NCBI GenBank assembly: GCA_032622095.1
Contig: CP136061.1
Span: forward strand, 24,184,991 to 24,248,990
Reading direction: 5' to 3'
Length of the DNA: 64,000 bases
Source: Siphonodentalium dalli
Lineage: Eukaryota > Mollusca > Scaphopoda > Gadilida > Siphonodentaliidae
Positions 38,387 to 48,203 of the stretch are shown one piece after another. Numbering within the stretch: the stretch's first letter is position 1; each line of letters starts with the position of its first letter. A program made the translations under genes and the position numbers. The notes beneath the pieces are model-generated. The model was not told the origin of the DNA and searched no databases. It was given only the letters and a program-made list of their open reading frames with translations.

Positions 38387-38763
38387 TAACTTACAACTAT
38401 ACTGATGATCTGGCATTGACAGCATTTACATCTATGTGTAATTACTCATATATGTAGTTACATCTATATGTAATTACTCATATATGTATATATGTATGTA
38501 TATGTCTATGTATATATACATGTGTATATGTATATATAGCTATATATGTATATGTATATGTATGTATATGTATGTATATATATGCACTATTGGTGTGAGT
38601 CGATCGACAGATAGACTCGTGATTTTAAAAATGAATTTATTACTTATATAATCCATATGTAGTATGATGCCAAAATGCTTGTTGAAATATCTTATGTATA
38701 GTGTATATATGTTCGTGTATGTTCCACCTTAAATGGTGGCTTTATGCATTAAACAATTCAATT
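38387..38763 (+). other. LINE 3' untranslated tail with TATATG microsatellite
   Basis: A TATATG/TATGTA microsatellite fills about 38447-38585. The element probably ends in the ATTC-rich repeat at 38745-38763, immediately before the dispersed repeat copy 2. Confidence 0.65.
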
Positions 38764-39320
38764 CATTCTAGATCGATTGTGTCCAATTTTGATGAGGGGT
38801 TGAGACATTCCTGGTAGCTTAAACCGAATCTAAAACGTCTCCCGACATATACCCGATATAATACCATATAAAGTACATTTGCACTGGTAGCCCTCGTTGG
38901 CATGCACTGGTAGTTCTCCGTGCCATTTTCTGTTATCACCGCCCCTCGTTTCGATTTATTTTCGTGTATTTCCAACTGATACACGCCAGTGATTTCGATG
39001 TGCACGTATTGCGGTTAGATTCCGCTGTCTGAAATTTATAAAAGATTCCCAAGTTATGCTCAGGAATTAAACAAAATGCACTAGAATACCGATTAGGGCA
39101 AAATTTTACCCCCCTTACGAGTTTGTACACCCTATTTTTCTGCTTTAAACAAAGGCCAGATCGCCCAGAGTCGAACTGAACATCACCAGGTGACCCCTCC
39201 ACTGGGTAAATGCAAAATTGATCGTATATACATTTCCATTGTCTTTTGTGTTGTTATTTATATGGAGCACTGGTATTCTGACGTTCACACTGGTATTTTC
39301 CGCGAGCCGATTGGACAGTG
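38763..39320 (-). repeat. Dispersed repeat, copy 2 (inverted)
   Basis: Reverse complement of 22282-22890, with small deletions. It abuts the LINE 3' end, so one may have inserted next to the other. Confidence 0.75.
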
Positions 39321-39617
39321 AGAGTAAGTGGCGAAATGGGCTAATAAAGAAAAAGATATTTGGTTCGTTAATTACGCTAGCGTATGGTCATATTAACTCT
39401 GGCCATCATAATAATTTTAACAACCTCTCGATGAATAGATACACTTGACTCTGTCATACCCCCCCCCGAATAATGAACACCAGTCAACATTGGGGGGTGT
39501 GTGAACACTGCATACCAAAGATATAATATGTGATCAAGGATATATATTTCACATTTCAATACCATCTATTTTCATAATTGTTCTCAATAGTAAACTGACG
39601 CTACTGTACCTCATTAA
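39321..39617. other. Nothing recognised
   Basis: AT-rich spacer with a short C run near 39463. Confidence 0.3.
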
Positions 39618-39833
39618 GATAGCTAGATAGCATTACTGTACAACATTACGAGAAAACTTCTTGATAGCTAGATAGCATTACTGTACCACATTAAGAGAAA
39701 ATGTCATGATAGCTAGATAGCATTACTGTACCACATTAAGAGAAAACGTCATGATAACTATATAACATTACTGTACAACATTAAGAGAGCATGTGATGAT
39801 AGCTAGATAGCATTACTGTACCACAGTATACAT
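39618..39833. repeat. 45-bp tandem repeat, 4.7 copies
   Basis: Units begin GATAGCTAGATAGCATTACT and contain CCACATTAAGAGAAAA. The period is a constant 45 bp. Confidence 0.92.
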
Positions 39834-39889
39834 CAAATAACACAATGTGTGGCCATTAAGTCCCCTTCTACCATTTTTGTTTGAATCCC

Positions 39890-40086
39890 AGCTACCATTC
39901 GGAGGTCTGAATCCTAAATGCCGGCTAACAGCGGGGTATGAATCCTGAATGTCGGCTAACAGCAGGGACTGAATCCTAAATGCCGACTAACAGCAGGGTA
40001 TGAATCCTAAATGTCGGCTAACAGCAGGGTATGAATCCTAAATGCCGACTAACAGCGAGGTCTGAATCCTAAATGCCGGCTAATAT
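39890..40086. repeat. 31-bp tandem repeat, about 6 copies
   Basis: Units read GAATCCTAAATGCCGGCTAA followed by CAGCRGGGTAT, alternating GCCGG/GTCGG variants. It ends about 210 bp upstream of the PAN-domain exon. Confidence 0.9.
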
Positions 40087-40300
40087 ATGATATCAGAACA
40101 GAAACAACATACATGCATACACAATAGCACAATGGTGTGAGCAAATAAAATGTTAAGTATGACATAACCTACAATTTTTCATCCGGCGATAGTTTAAGGA
40201 TTGAAGGGTAAGCTAGAAAAGGATGGTACGTATACACATGCAATTATGTTTCAGAAAATAACGGACATTTCGACCGATAAACAACACAGGAATCACACCA
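40087..40300 (+). promoter_or_regulatory. Upstream region of the PAN/EGF gene
   Basis: The interval between the 31-bp repeat and the start codon must hold the 5' UTR and perhaps the core promoter if exon 1 is truly first. No definite TATA or initiator element is identifiable by eye. Confidence 0.25.
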
Positions 40301-40615
40301 ATGCAACGTAACGTGTTCTCGTGGACAGTGTCCCTGATTGCGTTTATGTCAGTGCTCATCTTCTGGGAACATACGTTTGCTGAAATGTGTGAGCCACCAA
40401 CTTTGCTGCAGAAAGCTGTGGTTTCATCTCTGACCATTCAACTCAGCACCAGAAGCATTAACATTGCAAGATGTAGGCGGATGTGCGCGTATACCAAGGG
40501 ATGTGTCAAGGTGGCATACAGTGCAAATAGTACGACATGTCACCTCCTCCAAACCGCTGACGGCGAGGAGCTGGATACTGAACCATCGATGGAATTCGCT
40601 AATAAAACTATTCTG
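40301..40615 (+). CDS. Exon 1: signal peptide plus PAN/apple-like domain
   Basis: An ATG-initiated frame of 105 codons ends at a good splice donor (CTG|GTGAGT at 40616). Residues 1-27 form a signal peptide with a hydrophobic core (SLIAFMSVLIF) and likely cleavage near TFA|EMC. The mature part has cysteines at CEPP, ARCRRMCAYTKGCVK and TTCHLL; the spacing C-x3-C-x5-C...C-x-L matches the central part of PAN/apple domains, which bind proteins or carbohydrates outside the cell. The exon ends in phase 0. The downstream EGF-like exon at 44496 is in the same phase, so I infer one secreted or surface protein. The frame runs on past the donor for 8 codons, which I take as intron. No TATA box was picked out in 40087-40300. 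Confidence 0.68.
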
Positions 40616-40642
40616 GTGAGTAAGCATGTGTATGTACTTTAA

Positions 40643-40847
40643 CCCTTCCATGACTAGAGCTTCCTGTATTTTTACGAAAACCCTGTGCCTGTGCCATTAC
40701 ATTGGCCTTTAATATTTAACTTGACCTTGTAAACCAGTACATTCTCTTATATAAGCGAGGCTCCCTATGTGAGAATGGCATAGTCAAGAGAATGCACTGG
40801 TGCGGGATATTTAATGCTGCACCAGCGCAGCTCCCGTCATGATGGGG
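40643..40847. mobile_element. Degenerate piggyBac-like MITE in intron 1
   Basis: Flanked by TTAA (40639-40642) and TTAG (40848-40851, one change). Imperfect inverted ends are CCCTTCCATGACTAGAGCT on the left and the complement of CCCCATCATGACGGGAGCT on the right. The inside has ATTCTCTTATATAAGCGAG, also found in the better-preserved element at 62867-63245. Confidence 0.55.
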
Positions 40848-41593
40848 TTAGTTCTAAACTTAGAAAGTAACCTTTCTTCACTAAATGGGTTCTCCCATCA
40901 ATTATGAAAGTATAGATTGGAACTATTAAATATTAATTTGGATGGGTGTAAAATATAAGAAGACGAACAGATAATACAAAATATAACGCAGAAGTGTTCA
41001 TTTTAGCTGGTGAGAAAATTCATGTTTAAATAATAAGATAAATGGCCGTTTCGTAAACTTATAATCTGAACGTTGCCTCAGGGAAATACTCGCCAAAGAC
41101 TATTTAGCAAAGAAAATTGCAATGCATATGCAATCTTCCACACTTCACTATTTACCCTTCATACTCAACGATGTTTGCATTGTGGAATCGTGATTAAAAC
41201 CCCAACCCCATGTCGTCACATCCCTGGAGTTTGGTGTAATTTCTTACTGTAATACAACAGTTACTATCTGTGCCCAAAGATGCACTCATCATTGGTGTAC
41301 AAGGTTTAATCCGGAGGATATGTCATTCATAGACTATACATATTTATTTTGCTATCATTACTTTCTAATTTAATGTTATAGATATCATTTGCCCGCTAAT
41401 TACACGATTGTCTCATTTTTTTATTATACAGCTGAAGGAGTATTACCAGTCTCAAACCAGAATAATGTTTTTTTTCGGGACCATCTAGTCTCACACATGG
41501 CACGAGACTCCGTGAGCTGAAAACGCGATATATACTCACATTATAGATATAATTTGCCGTCAGTTTTGTACCGATTGTCACATTTTCGACTAA
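40848..41593. other. Intron 1 sequence, nothing recognised
   Basis: AT-rich, with no feature beyond short T runs. Confidence 0.4.
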
Positions 41594-42317
41594 GGGTGAA
41601 TACACACTTGTATGTAATTTTTGTATGTAAAATCCATGTAATCCATGTATTTGACATGGTCACAACAATCATTGATAGCAGTAATTGCCTGCGCGCAATC
41701 GGTCCATTTCAACATGCGAGACCAGTGAGTAGTTATAAGCCATTACCAACTAACTGCTATCAAGAAATTTCAGGCCACTCATAAACATGTCTTTTTTTCA
41801 CGGATGCCGAAATTAATAAATCCTGTCTGATATATGTTGCTGTTTTTCACGAGTTTTAATTCATTTCGAAAAGTGGATTTGAGTCCGTCGATTTCATACT
41901 GGATATGTTTTTCGTCAATTCTTGGAAACAGACTTTACAGACTTTACAGAACAGCATATGTTTCTCAAGCCAAAGGGTGAACAAGTTCTTAACTGTAACA
42001 ATTTTAGCCCGTACAGGCTTGAATAATAATATTTTCAACCATAATCCATGATTGGGGAGGGGTGGTTCTCGAAAGCTTCGAATATAACTATAAGGGTGTT
42101 AGTGGAATGTATAAGACGGGATTATCTGGGCAAGAATGTACAACATCTTGTTTTACTTAATTATTCCATAGTTGTAAATTTTGCTTATACATGCATAACA
42201 CAAGAGAGGAAAGGTGACGTAGTTGGGAACTCGTAGCTAGACAACCCTTTTCCCGAATGAAGATACACGCAACGCCACCTTCTGTACCTTCAAATTTAAA
42301 GATGTAATAATATGTTC

Positions 42318-42481
42318 ATATAAGGATTAACTGTCATGTGGACTGTTTTATGGAGATGTAACCGTGAGGTAAGTGGACATAACTTGTATAAAACCCGAAG
42401 GGTTTTACATACAAGTTATTTCCACTTACCTCACGGTTACATCTCCATAAAAATAGTCCACATGACAGTTAATCCTTATAT
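42318..42481. repeat. 164-bp near-perfect hairpin
   Basis: Arms of about 80 bp starting ATATAAGGATTAACTGTCAT fold with only a few mismatches around a CGAA loop. No TSD is clear; it may be a foldback MITE within the larger element. Confidence 0.8.
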
Positions 42482-42719
42482 TTATATACATTTAGCGAAA
42501 AAGCCACGTTTGTAAATGTATTTAAATCGAAAAGTGTATCGTGACAAAAACAGCCCAAAATACCCAATAGCACCCTTGGCAAAAGTTGATAGGAACGATT
42601 TCTCTTCATATTGAAACCCGATGATGTATTAAGTCAATCCTGCGCGAGTTCAAATGCGCACAAAACATTACGCGTTCGTCTTTCCAAACCCAATGGTGTT
42701 ATGAGCTTGGTGTTATGAG

Positions 42720-43832
42720 CAATGTTCACGCTGCCGTGAGCAAATGTCGCAAATTGCGAAAGAAAAACAAAAGTGGCTCAAGAAAATGTGCTAGTGGATA
42801 AAGAAAGTGGCTCAAATAATTTAGGTGTGTGGCGCTTAAAATAACTGCCGTCGGACAGATTAAGTTTAACAATCAGACAATATAAACCCGCCGTGAGACA
42901 GTCTGAGTGAAAGCATTCTCGGCTTAATGTGCCACAGCGACTGGATGTAATTGTATCGCGTACACTGAATGGTTTCTTATTTCTACTCGATAAGAACACA
43001 TTAGTGAAACAATGACCATGTATTTCTCATTAACAGTAACATCCGCTTTTAATACTCGTTAGTACACTGTGTTTTGTTAGCGCATTTTACATAAGTACAT
43101 GTGAACAAAGCTTGAATATTCAAATCCTAAACATGAATCGTAAACGAGAGTTAGATTTCAAAGATAGTGCGGAACAGCCTTCTAAAATGAAAGACCGATT
43201 TCTTTGGAAAGTTTTCTTCAGCACTTGTTGAAAATCTCAAAAGCAAGTTCGCTGACAATGAGGACGCTGAAGTGTTGATAGGTTTGACAATACGTTTCGA
43301 TCCTGCATCCAAATCTAGACAGATAGCAAATGCAATTCGTAAACTACTGACTGATGAGGATATTACACTGGAAGATCTTACATCAAGTATAGAAACATTT
43401 CGAAGTGTGCGCAAAGGGAAGAAAGAAATTAACGACACCGATGACCGTGTTTAGTTTGTTCTTCGTGCTGTGAAAGAAAGGACACATATCCTATAATTTC
43501 AGATTTTGCAGAAAGACTATATTGTGTACCAGTGTCGACTGTGGAATGTGGGAGGGCATTCTAGTATCAAAATTTAATCAAAGATAAACGGCGAAACAGA
43601 CTTTCTGTTCCACATTTAGACTTATTAATGAAAATTGCAATTGAAGGCCCTCCAATGTTAGACTTTAATTTTGTTAATTAGCTTGTGTTGTTCTTTGAAT
43701 ATGTTTAAATCAAAGGGGTTCCAAAAAGTATGGTTGAACAAATGTGGCTCAAGTAAATGAAAAGTGGCTAAAAAAATATCACAAGTGGCTAAGGTGGTGG
43801 CTCAAGAAAATTTTGGGCCAGTGTGAACACTG
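42720..43832 (+). mobile_element. hAT element remnant nested in Harbinger-like element
   Basis: The right end complement reads CAGTGTTCACACTGGCCC and the left end CAATGTTCACGCTGCCGT. Flanking octamers GTTATGAG (42712-42719) and GGTATGAG (43833-43840) form an 8-bp TSD with one change. Repeated AGTGGCTCAA words sit near both ends. It carries a broken hAT transposase. Confidence 0.72.
43135..43680 (+). pseudogene. hAT transposase remnant (dimerisation domain)
   Basis: Frameshifted pieces read MNRKRELDFKDSAEQPSK, then a frame at 43272-43454 (IRFDPASKSRQIANAIRKLL), then VPVSTVECGRAF and LIKDKRRNRLSVPHLDLLM, ending IAIEGPP. The P-V-S-T-x-E-C-x-R-A-F motif and the following NRLS-x-x-x-L-x-x-L-M-x-I block are the C-terminal hAT dimerisation signature, as in ZNF862-like transposases. 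The catalytic DDE residues are missing. Confidence 0.75.
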
Positions 43833-44495
43833 GGTATGAGCCGTTGTGCATTCACCGAGAAATAACTGCAACTAGCCACGTGGGCGCCGACCAATCAGAA
43901 TGCTGGATTTAGTGATGACAACACTTAGTATGTAAATATAATTTTATGATTAGCATAAATTGCTGCATATTAGATTAATCACTCGTAGCAAACAGACATG
44001 ACTGTCAAAACTACAATATGTATAAGTCAGGAGTGGCTTCATGGGGTCAGAACTCATGGTGTTGCACCCCACCCCCCCCCCCAACCCACCGTCGAGGAAC
44101 TATGCAATGGTCAGTCCGGCAGCTTCCGGGATGATATAGCCCTCCGTGTTGAGGATCATAGCACCCGCGTTGGGGAAATTCTGAGGCCATCACTGGTATA
44201 AAAATCAAGAAAAGACTGAAAATGATTTATACAGAATCTCCACCATTTGGGTTATCGCGCGAATTATTTTAAGCGGCCTGACGACTTCGTCCGAGTCAAC
44301 GGCTCTCTGCACTTTTAAAGCTTGACTCACTGTGGTCAAACATAGCCGCAATGATTGGGTTGTCAGCGGACACATTTTACAGGTGTGTGTGATCCATGTA
44401 GAACGCCAAATACACGCTATTTACAGAGTTTACATGCATGTGTGTATCCACCCAAAGACCTGTTATAAGATTCAAATCGGTATTAAATCTTTCAG

Positions 44496-44658
44496 GACGA
44501 ATCCCACCCATGCCACATGACTCCTTGTGGTAACAACGCGATCTGTGCACCTACCGAGTTGCCACAACCCAGATACCGATGCATTACTTTCAAAAGTGTG
44601 GCAACCACAACCGCGACACCGACAACAACGACGACACCAACAGCAACAACAACTGCTG
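44496..44658 (+). CDS. Exon 2: partial EGF-like domain and Thr-rich linker
   Basis: The acceptor AAATCTTTCAG ends at 44495 and the donor G|GTGAGTAA starts at 44659, giving 163 bases (starts phase 0, ends phase 1), which joins in frame to exon 1. The 54 codons read DESHPCHMTPCGNNAICAPT and on to YRC, the first half of a typical EGF-like domain (PC-x4-CGNNA-x-C-x-PT), then lose the last cysteine pair and change to a linker of about 20 residues, mostly Thr with Ala and Pro, which is probably O-glycosylated. No conventional ATG frame shows it. Product and gene name are unknown. Confidence 0.65.
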
Positions 44659-45082
44659 GTGAGTAATGTATATTACAGAATACTGCAGAAACAAACCAAA
44701 AAACACACAGAATGACCGAATTTGGTCGATTAATAAGCATTGTACTAAAATTGACAGTAGTAGTATATTTAACATGTTATTATTGTCCCAAGAATCAGTG
44801 TCGCATTAACAACGACACATCTGAAATCGCACAAACAATAAAACCTTTTTGTGATAGTGTGTGGAAGCCTGACATAATAAATATCTTATTAAATAACAGA
44901 AACACACAACTAATGAACCTAATATAAAGAGAGTTTATTTTCAACTCGCTTTGAACCCAATAGATGTCAGTGCTTGACATATCATGCATAAGTATGTATA
45001 TCTTATTTGCGCGAAATTAACTTAATTTTGACTGTTATGACAACACCAATACCAATTGGGAAATATATAACTTATCTATAAC
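44659..45082. other. Intron 2, before the giant element
   Basis: AT-rich, no feature seen. Confidence 0.4.
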
Positions 45083-45088
45083 AGCGTG
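45083..45088. repeat. Target-site duplication, left copy (AGCGTG)
   Basis: Identical to 60653-60658 and directly adjacent to the element's AGTAGTAGAAG end. Confidence 0.85.
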
Positions 45089-45159
45089 AGTAGTAGAAGA
45101 GGGATTGTGCCTCCCCCATTCTACCAGTACCAGGGTCGATGCATGACCTTGACACGGTC

Positions 45160-45890
45160 CAATTATACTAGTACAAGGTCGATGGTTGATCTTAACACGG
45201 TATGTAGGTCGCCCTATTTACCCCAGGTATCTTGGTCGCCCTATTTACCCCCCCCCCCCGTATGAATCTAGTAGTACAAATGGTCGATGACCGAAATAAG
45301 CTAATGGTATGTAGGTCGCTATATGATGGATCTACCAGCTAATATGGTCGATGACCGAGTATGATATACTGGAGTTTCATACGGTATGTAGGTCGCTATA
45401 TTATAGAGTAATTTATGCGGGTGTGTGAGGAATATTATCTGAGGAGGGGGCCTATTACAAACACGGTTAGTAGGTCGCCCGAATTAGATGTGGTAAGTAG
45501 GTCGCTATAGTATGCAGTATTATGTTAATGGATCTACCAGCTAATATGGTCGATGAGCGACTATCATATACACTCGTTTCATATGGTATGTAGGTCGCTG
45601 TATTATGCAGTATTTAGAGCGGGTTAATGGATCTACCAGATAATATGGTCGATGATCTACTGACAGATATAATAAGTACTAGTACGGTATTCAGGTCGCT
45701 GCAGCATCTACCATATAATATGGTCGATGACCGACTGTCAGATATACTCGAGTTTCGTAGGGTATGTAGGTCGTTGTACTGTGCACTATTTAGACTCGGT
45801 TATTGGGTCTACCAGATAATATGGTCGATGACCGACTATCAGATATCTATACTCGGGAGTTTCGTACGGTATGTAGGTCGCTGCAGCAGC
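45160..45890. repeat. Left terminal minisatellite
   Basis: About seven irregular units of 80-110 bp share GGTATGTAGGTCGCT, GGATCTACCAG and AATATGGTCGATGACCGACT. GGTCGATGACC is close to palindromic. Unit number and order differ somewhat from the right arm. Confidence 0.85.
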
Positions 45891-47209
45891 TACCAGGCTC
45901 ATACCTATTGTGTATTGTAATATTAAATTTGAATCGCTTGAACATTGAACACAGAATATCCTGCAGTCGTAATGGGGTATGACCTTCGGCTGAATGACAT
46001 ATATGTTACACGGGTAATGCGAATATTCTGTAGTATACATAATATGGCGCTGTCAAAGAAGCATTATGACGTATCGTATGTTGTATGAAGCGTATCTTCT
46101 ATATCAAGGCCATTATAAACACTCCTTCCTCGGTGGCACGATCCACTCACTCGATGCTGTCATATAAGTTCAACAAACGACACAAACTGAGACATGCACA
46201 CCCGTCTTATTTGGGTATATACTGCCCGTGATTCTCCCAAAGACGAGCGCGAACTTTCCACTCGCTTTCGAATCTACTGACCTACCACTCCCTAGATGTT
46301 TGACGATTTGTACACCTTTCATACTGAAAAATAGATTCGTGTCGCTCTCGGTCTGACGAGACTACAATGTTCGGGTCTCAATCAAAAACAAAACTGCCAT
46401 TTGCCCGACACAGGTCATAAAACACCGTTCCGCGTTAGTCCATTGTTGAGATAAATAAAGAGCGTTTGTTGCACTTGTATACGCAGAAATTTGAAACAGC
46501 TGAAAAATGGCTGTGACCATGGGTTGTATTGATCAAGAGAATACGAAGGCATTATATGTATAGTTAGTATATTTTAAACCAATATTAAACCTCACTCCAA
46601 ATTAAGTTGACATAATATGAAAGCTCGAATGAACTATATAGGAATAAATTGATAAGCATGTGATACATCCAATTCGCGTGACAATGTCGAGTTAGTGCAG
46701 TGACGTGTGGAAATTTGGGTTAATGGACCTGATACATTATGGAGACAACCTTCACATCAATACGATGTGCAACACTCGATCATTAATATTAAAAATCAGT
46801 GATGTTTGAATTGAAAATTGTAACACTTGCGATGTATTTAATAGATGCATCTTTGGAGTGTATCAAATATTATTTTCGACAACCGACCTATATCGCAAAA
46901 AACATGGTCAATGTCCTATATATATGTGTAAATTTGAATCAATGATTAACGGACGAACGTTATAAACGATATAATGAGGTAAGTAAACCCGGCAGTGTTC
47001 ATTAAGTTATGTATTTTGCGTACCCCCATAGTGCCGACTGTAATCAGATATTGCGAGTTTGTTATTAAAATTGAGAGGCGGTTTTAATTACAACTAACGC
47101 TGTGCTATGTATACTGGTTAACGCCCACTGATCTATTTTCCTTTAAATATCGAGCGCGCTGACCATTCGCTCCATTTCGTGTAATATTATTAGTATACTT
47201 TAGTAAACG
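45891..47209. other. Left arm between minisatellite and PC4-like gene
   Basis: Matched by the right arm at 58623-59860, with indels. It contains AATAAAGAGCGTTTG near 46455. A TTTAAATAT word about 65 bp before the PC4-like start codon could serve as a TATA-like element. Confidence 0.5.
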
Positions 47210-47704
47210 ATGGAATATAAAACGTACAGGAAATATCTCGGGAATAGGGATCGTTTTTTAAACGTTTGTACGTTCAAATCTGAAGCTAGAATAGATATTC
47301 GCTTCTGGATGAAAAATGGGTCTTACCCCACGAAAACTGGAACTTCTATGAGTCTGGCGCGTTGGTTCAATCTATGTGATTATTTTGAAACGATTCAAGA
47401 GGCCATCGATGATGGCATAGATTTACACAAACAACATATAGGTGGTAATTTGCACGTTAGTTACGACGCAAGGTTCTCAGTTATACACATAATGACATAT
47501 TTTGTTCCAGAGGGGGCTGTCAATCTGATACCTACACGGAAGGGGGTCACATTGAGCCATTCAGAATGGAAAGATATGGTGGAGTGTAGAGCGAAGGTAG
47601 AGGAGCTTTATCCAGAGCTAAAAACGTGGACTCCATGTGCTTATACACATCACAATCAAATATCAATGGATAGATGCCGAGAATGCTCACCTTCAACCTA
47701 CTAG
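47210..47704 (+). CDS. Tandem PC4/SUB1-like ssDNA-binding protein, left-arm copy
   Basis: A complete 164-codon frame, ATG to TAG, with no break. It appears to hold two PC4-like modules. Module 1 (about residues 20-66) has IDIRFWMKNG, then PTKTGTSMSLARW at 40-52. Module 2 (about 86-133) has FSVIHIMTYF, then PTRKGVTLSHSEW at 108-120. The strand, P-x-R/K-x-G-x-S/T-L, then W pattern is the PC4/p15 coactivator signature, a fold that binds single-stranded DNA. PC4 normally dimerises; two modules in one chain could make the pair internally. A C-x3-HH-x7-C-x2-C cluster at 143-159 may bind metal. An AATAAA lies about 310 bases after the stop. It differs from the right-arm copy at 9 residues. Homology is judged by eye. 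Confidence 0.72.
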   Translation: MEYKTYRKYLGNRDRFLNVCTFKSEARIDIRFWMKNGSYPTKTGTSMSLARWFNLCDYFETIQEAIDDGIDLHKQHIGGNLHVSYDARFSVIHIMTYFVPEGAVNLIPTRKGVTLSHSEWKDMVECRAKVEELYPELKTWTPCAYTHHNQISMDRCRECSPSTY

Positions 47705-47911
47705 GAACACTTATAAATTGGACTTATAATATTCATGACATAATTTACAATGATCGTTGTAAATGGATATAACAGCCGAAAGAACGTTTTGATATGTATC
47801 TGTATTTGATTATACAGATAGAACATATATATATATAATTTTTGAGTATGCTAATCATTAAATTATTTATATTTCATATGATGATTCTGTGCCTAAAACT
47901 ACCTTTTACTT

Positions 47912-48010
47912 CAAATACGCGGCGGAGTAATAAATCTGAGACTGGAATGAGTGTACTCGAATCAGATTTATTATTTATCGTCTCAGATTTATTATTCCGC
48001 CGCGTATTTG
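47912..48010. repeat. Hairpin downstream of PC4-like gene, left arm
   Basis: Arms CAAATACGCGGCGGAGTAAT... and complement (about 31 bp each) surround a loop with a second small repeat (AATCAGATTTATT). It is followed immediately by CAATAAAA, so the structure could mark transcript 3' ends. It is conserved in the right arm. Confidence 0.8.
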
Positions 48011-48203
48011 CAATAAAAACTGCATTTATGTGTAGTCTTCCCTTTGGTATGTATTTCAAAATGTTACTTTGAAATATAGTTTATTTTTAAGGCTATATAT
48101 AATGAGCATTCTATCTCTTAATACGTTTAAGTTTGAATGAATGTTCGTTGTAGCTTTACATACGGTATGTGTACCCCATAATGCTATATTAATTGTTTCA
48201 AAC

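Larger units (their letters stand above)
27543..38763 (+). mobile_element. 5'-truncated LINE split by two DNA transposons
   Basis: The pieces 27543-29681, 33179-33774 and 37962-38763 form one non-LTR retrotransposon of about 3.5 kb: APE-type endonuclease end, RT, thumb/connection region, zinc-knuckle-like C terminus and a 3' tail ending in a TTAAACAATTCAATTC repeat. The insertions at 29682-33178 and 33775-37961 interrupt it. Removing each insertion with one copy of its TSD restores an unbroken frame at both junctions. The clade is uncertain (CR1/I-like from the C-terminal motifs). Confidence 0.85.
41594..44453. mobile_element. Harbinger-like DNA element, 2.9 kb, in intron 1
   Basis: The left end GGGTGAATACACACTTGTAT (41594) and right end ACATGCATGTGTGTATCCAC (to 44453) are inverted repeats of the same family as the clean 843-bp copy at 48539-49381. 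Flanks are TAA and AAA, a probable TAA duplication with one change. The 3-bp TAA target and GGG terminus suggest PIF/Harbinger. It contains a nested hAT remnant (42720-43832) and a long hairpin (42318-42481). Its right end lies 42 bp before the EGF-like exon. Confidence 0.62.

Noticed and set aside
39618-40086. Regular short repeats resembling a CRISPR array
   Set aside because: Units are contiguous tandem copies without unique spacers, in a eukaryotic context.
44527-44775. Gln-rich and Val-rich frames over the EGF-like exon
   Set aside because: They are other-frame readings of the ACA/ACC-rich linker; only the Thr-rich frame fits both splice sites and exon 1.
47842-48072. 76-codon frame after the PC4-like gene, present in both arms
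   Set aside because: It runs through the conserved hairpin and its peptide reflects that inverted repeat; no domain is seen.
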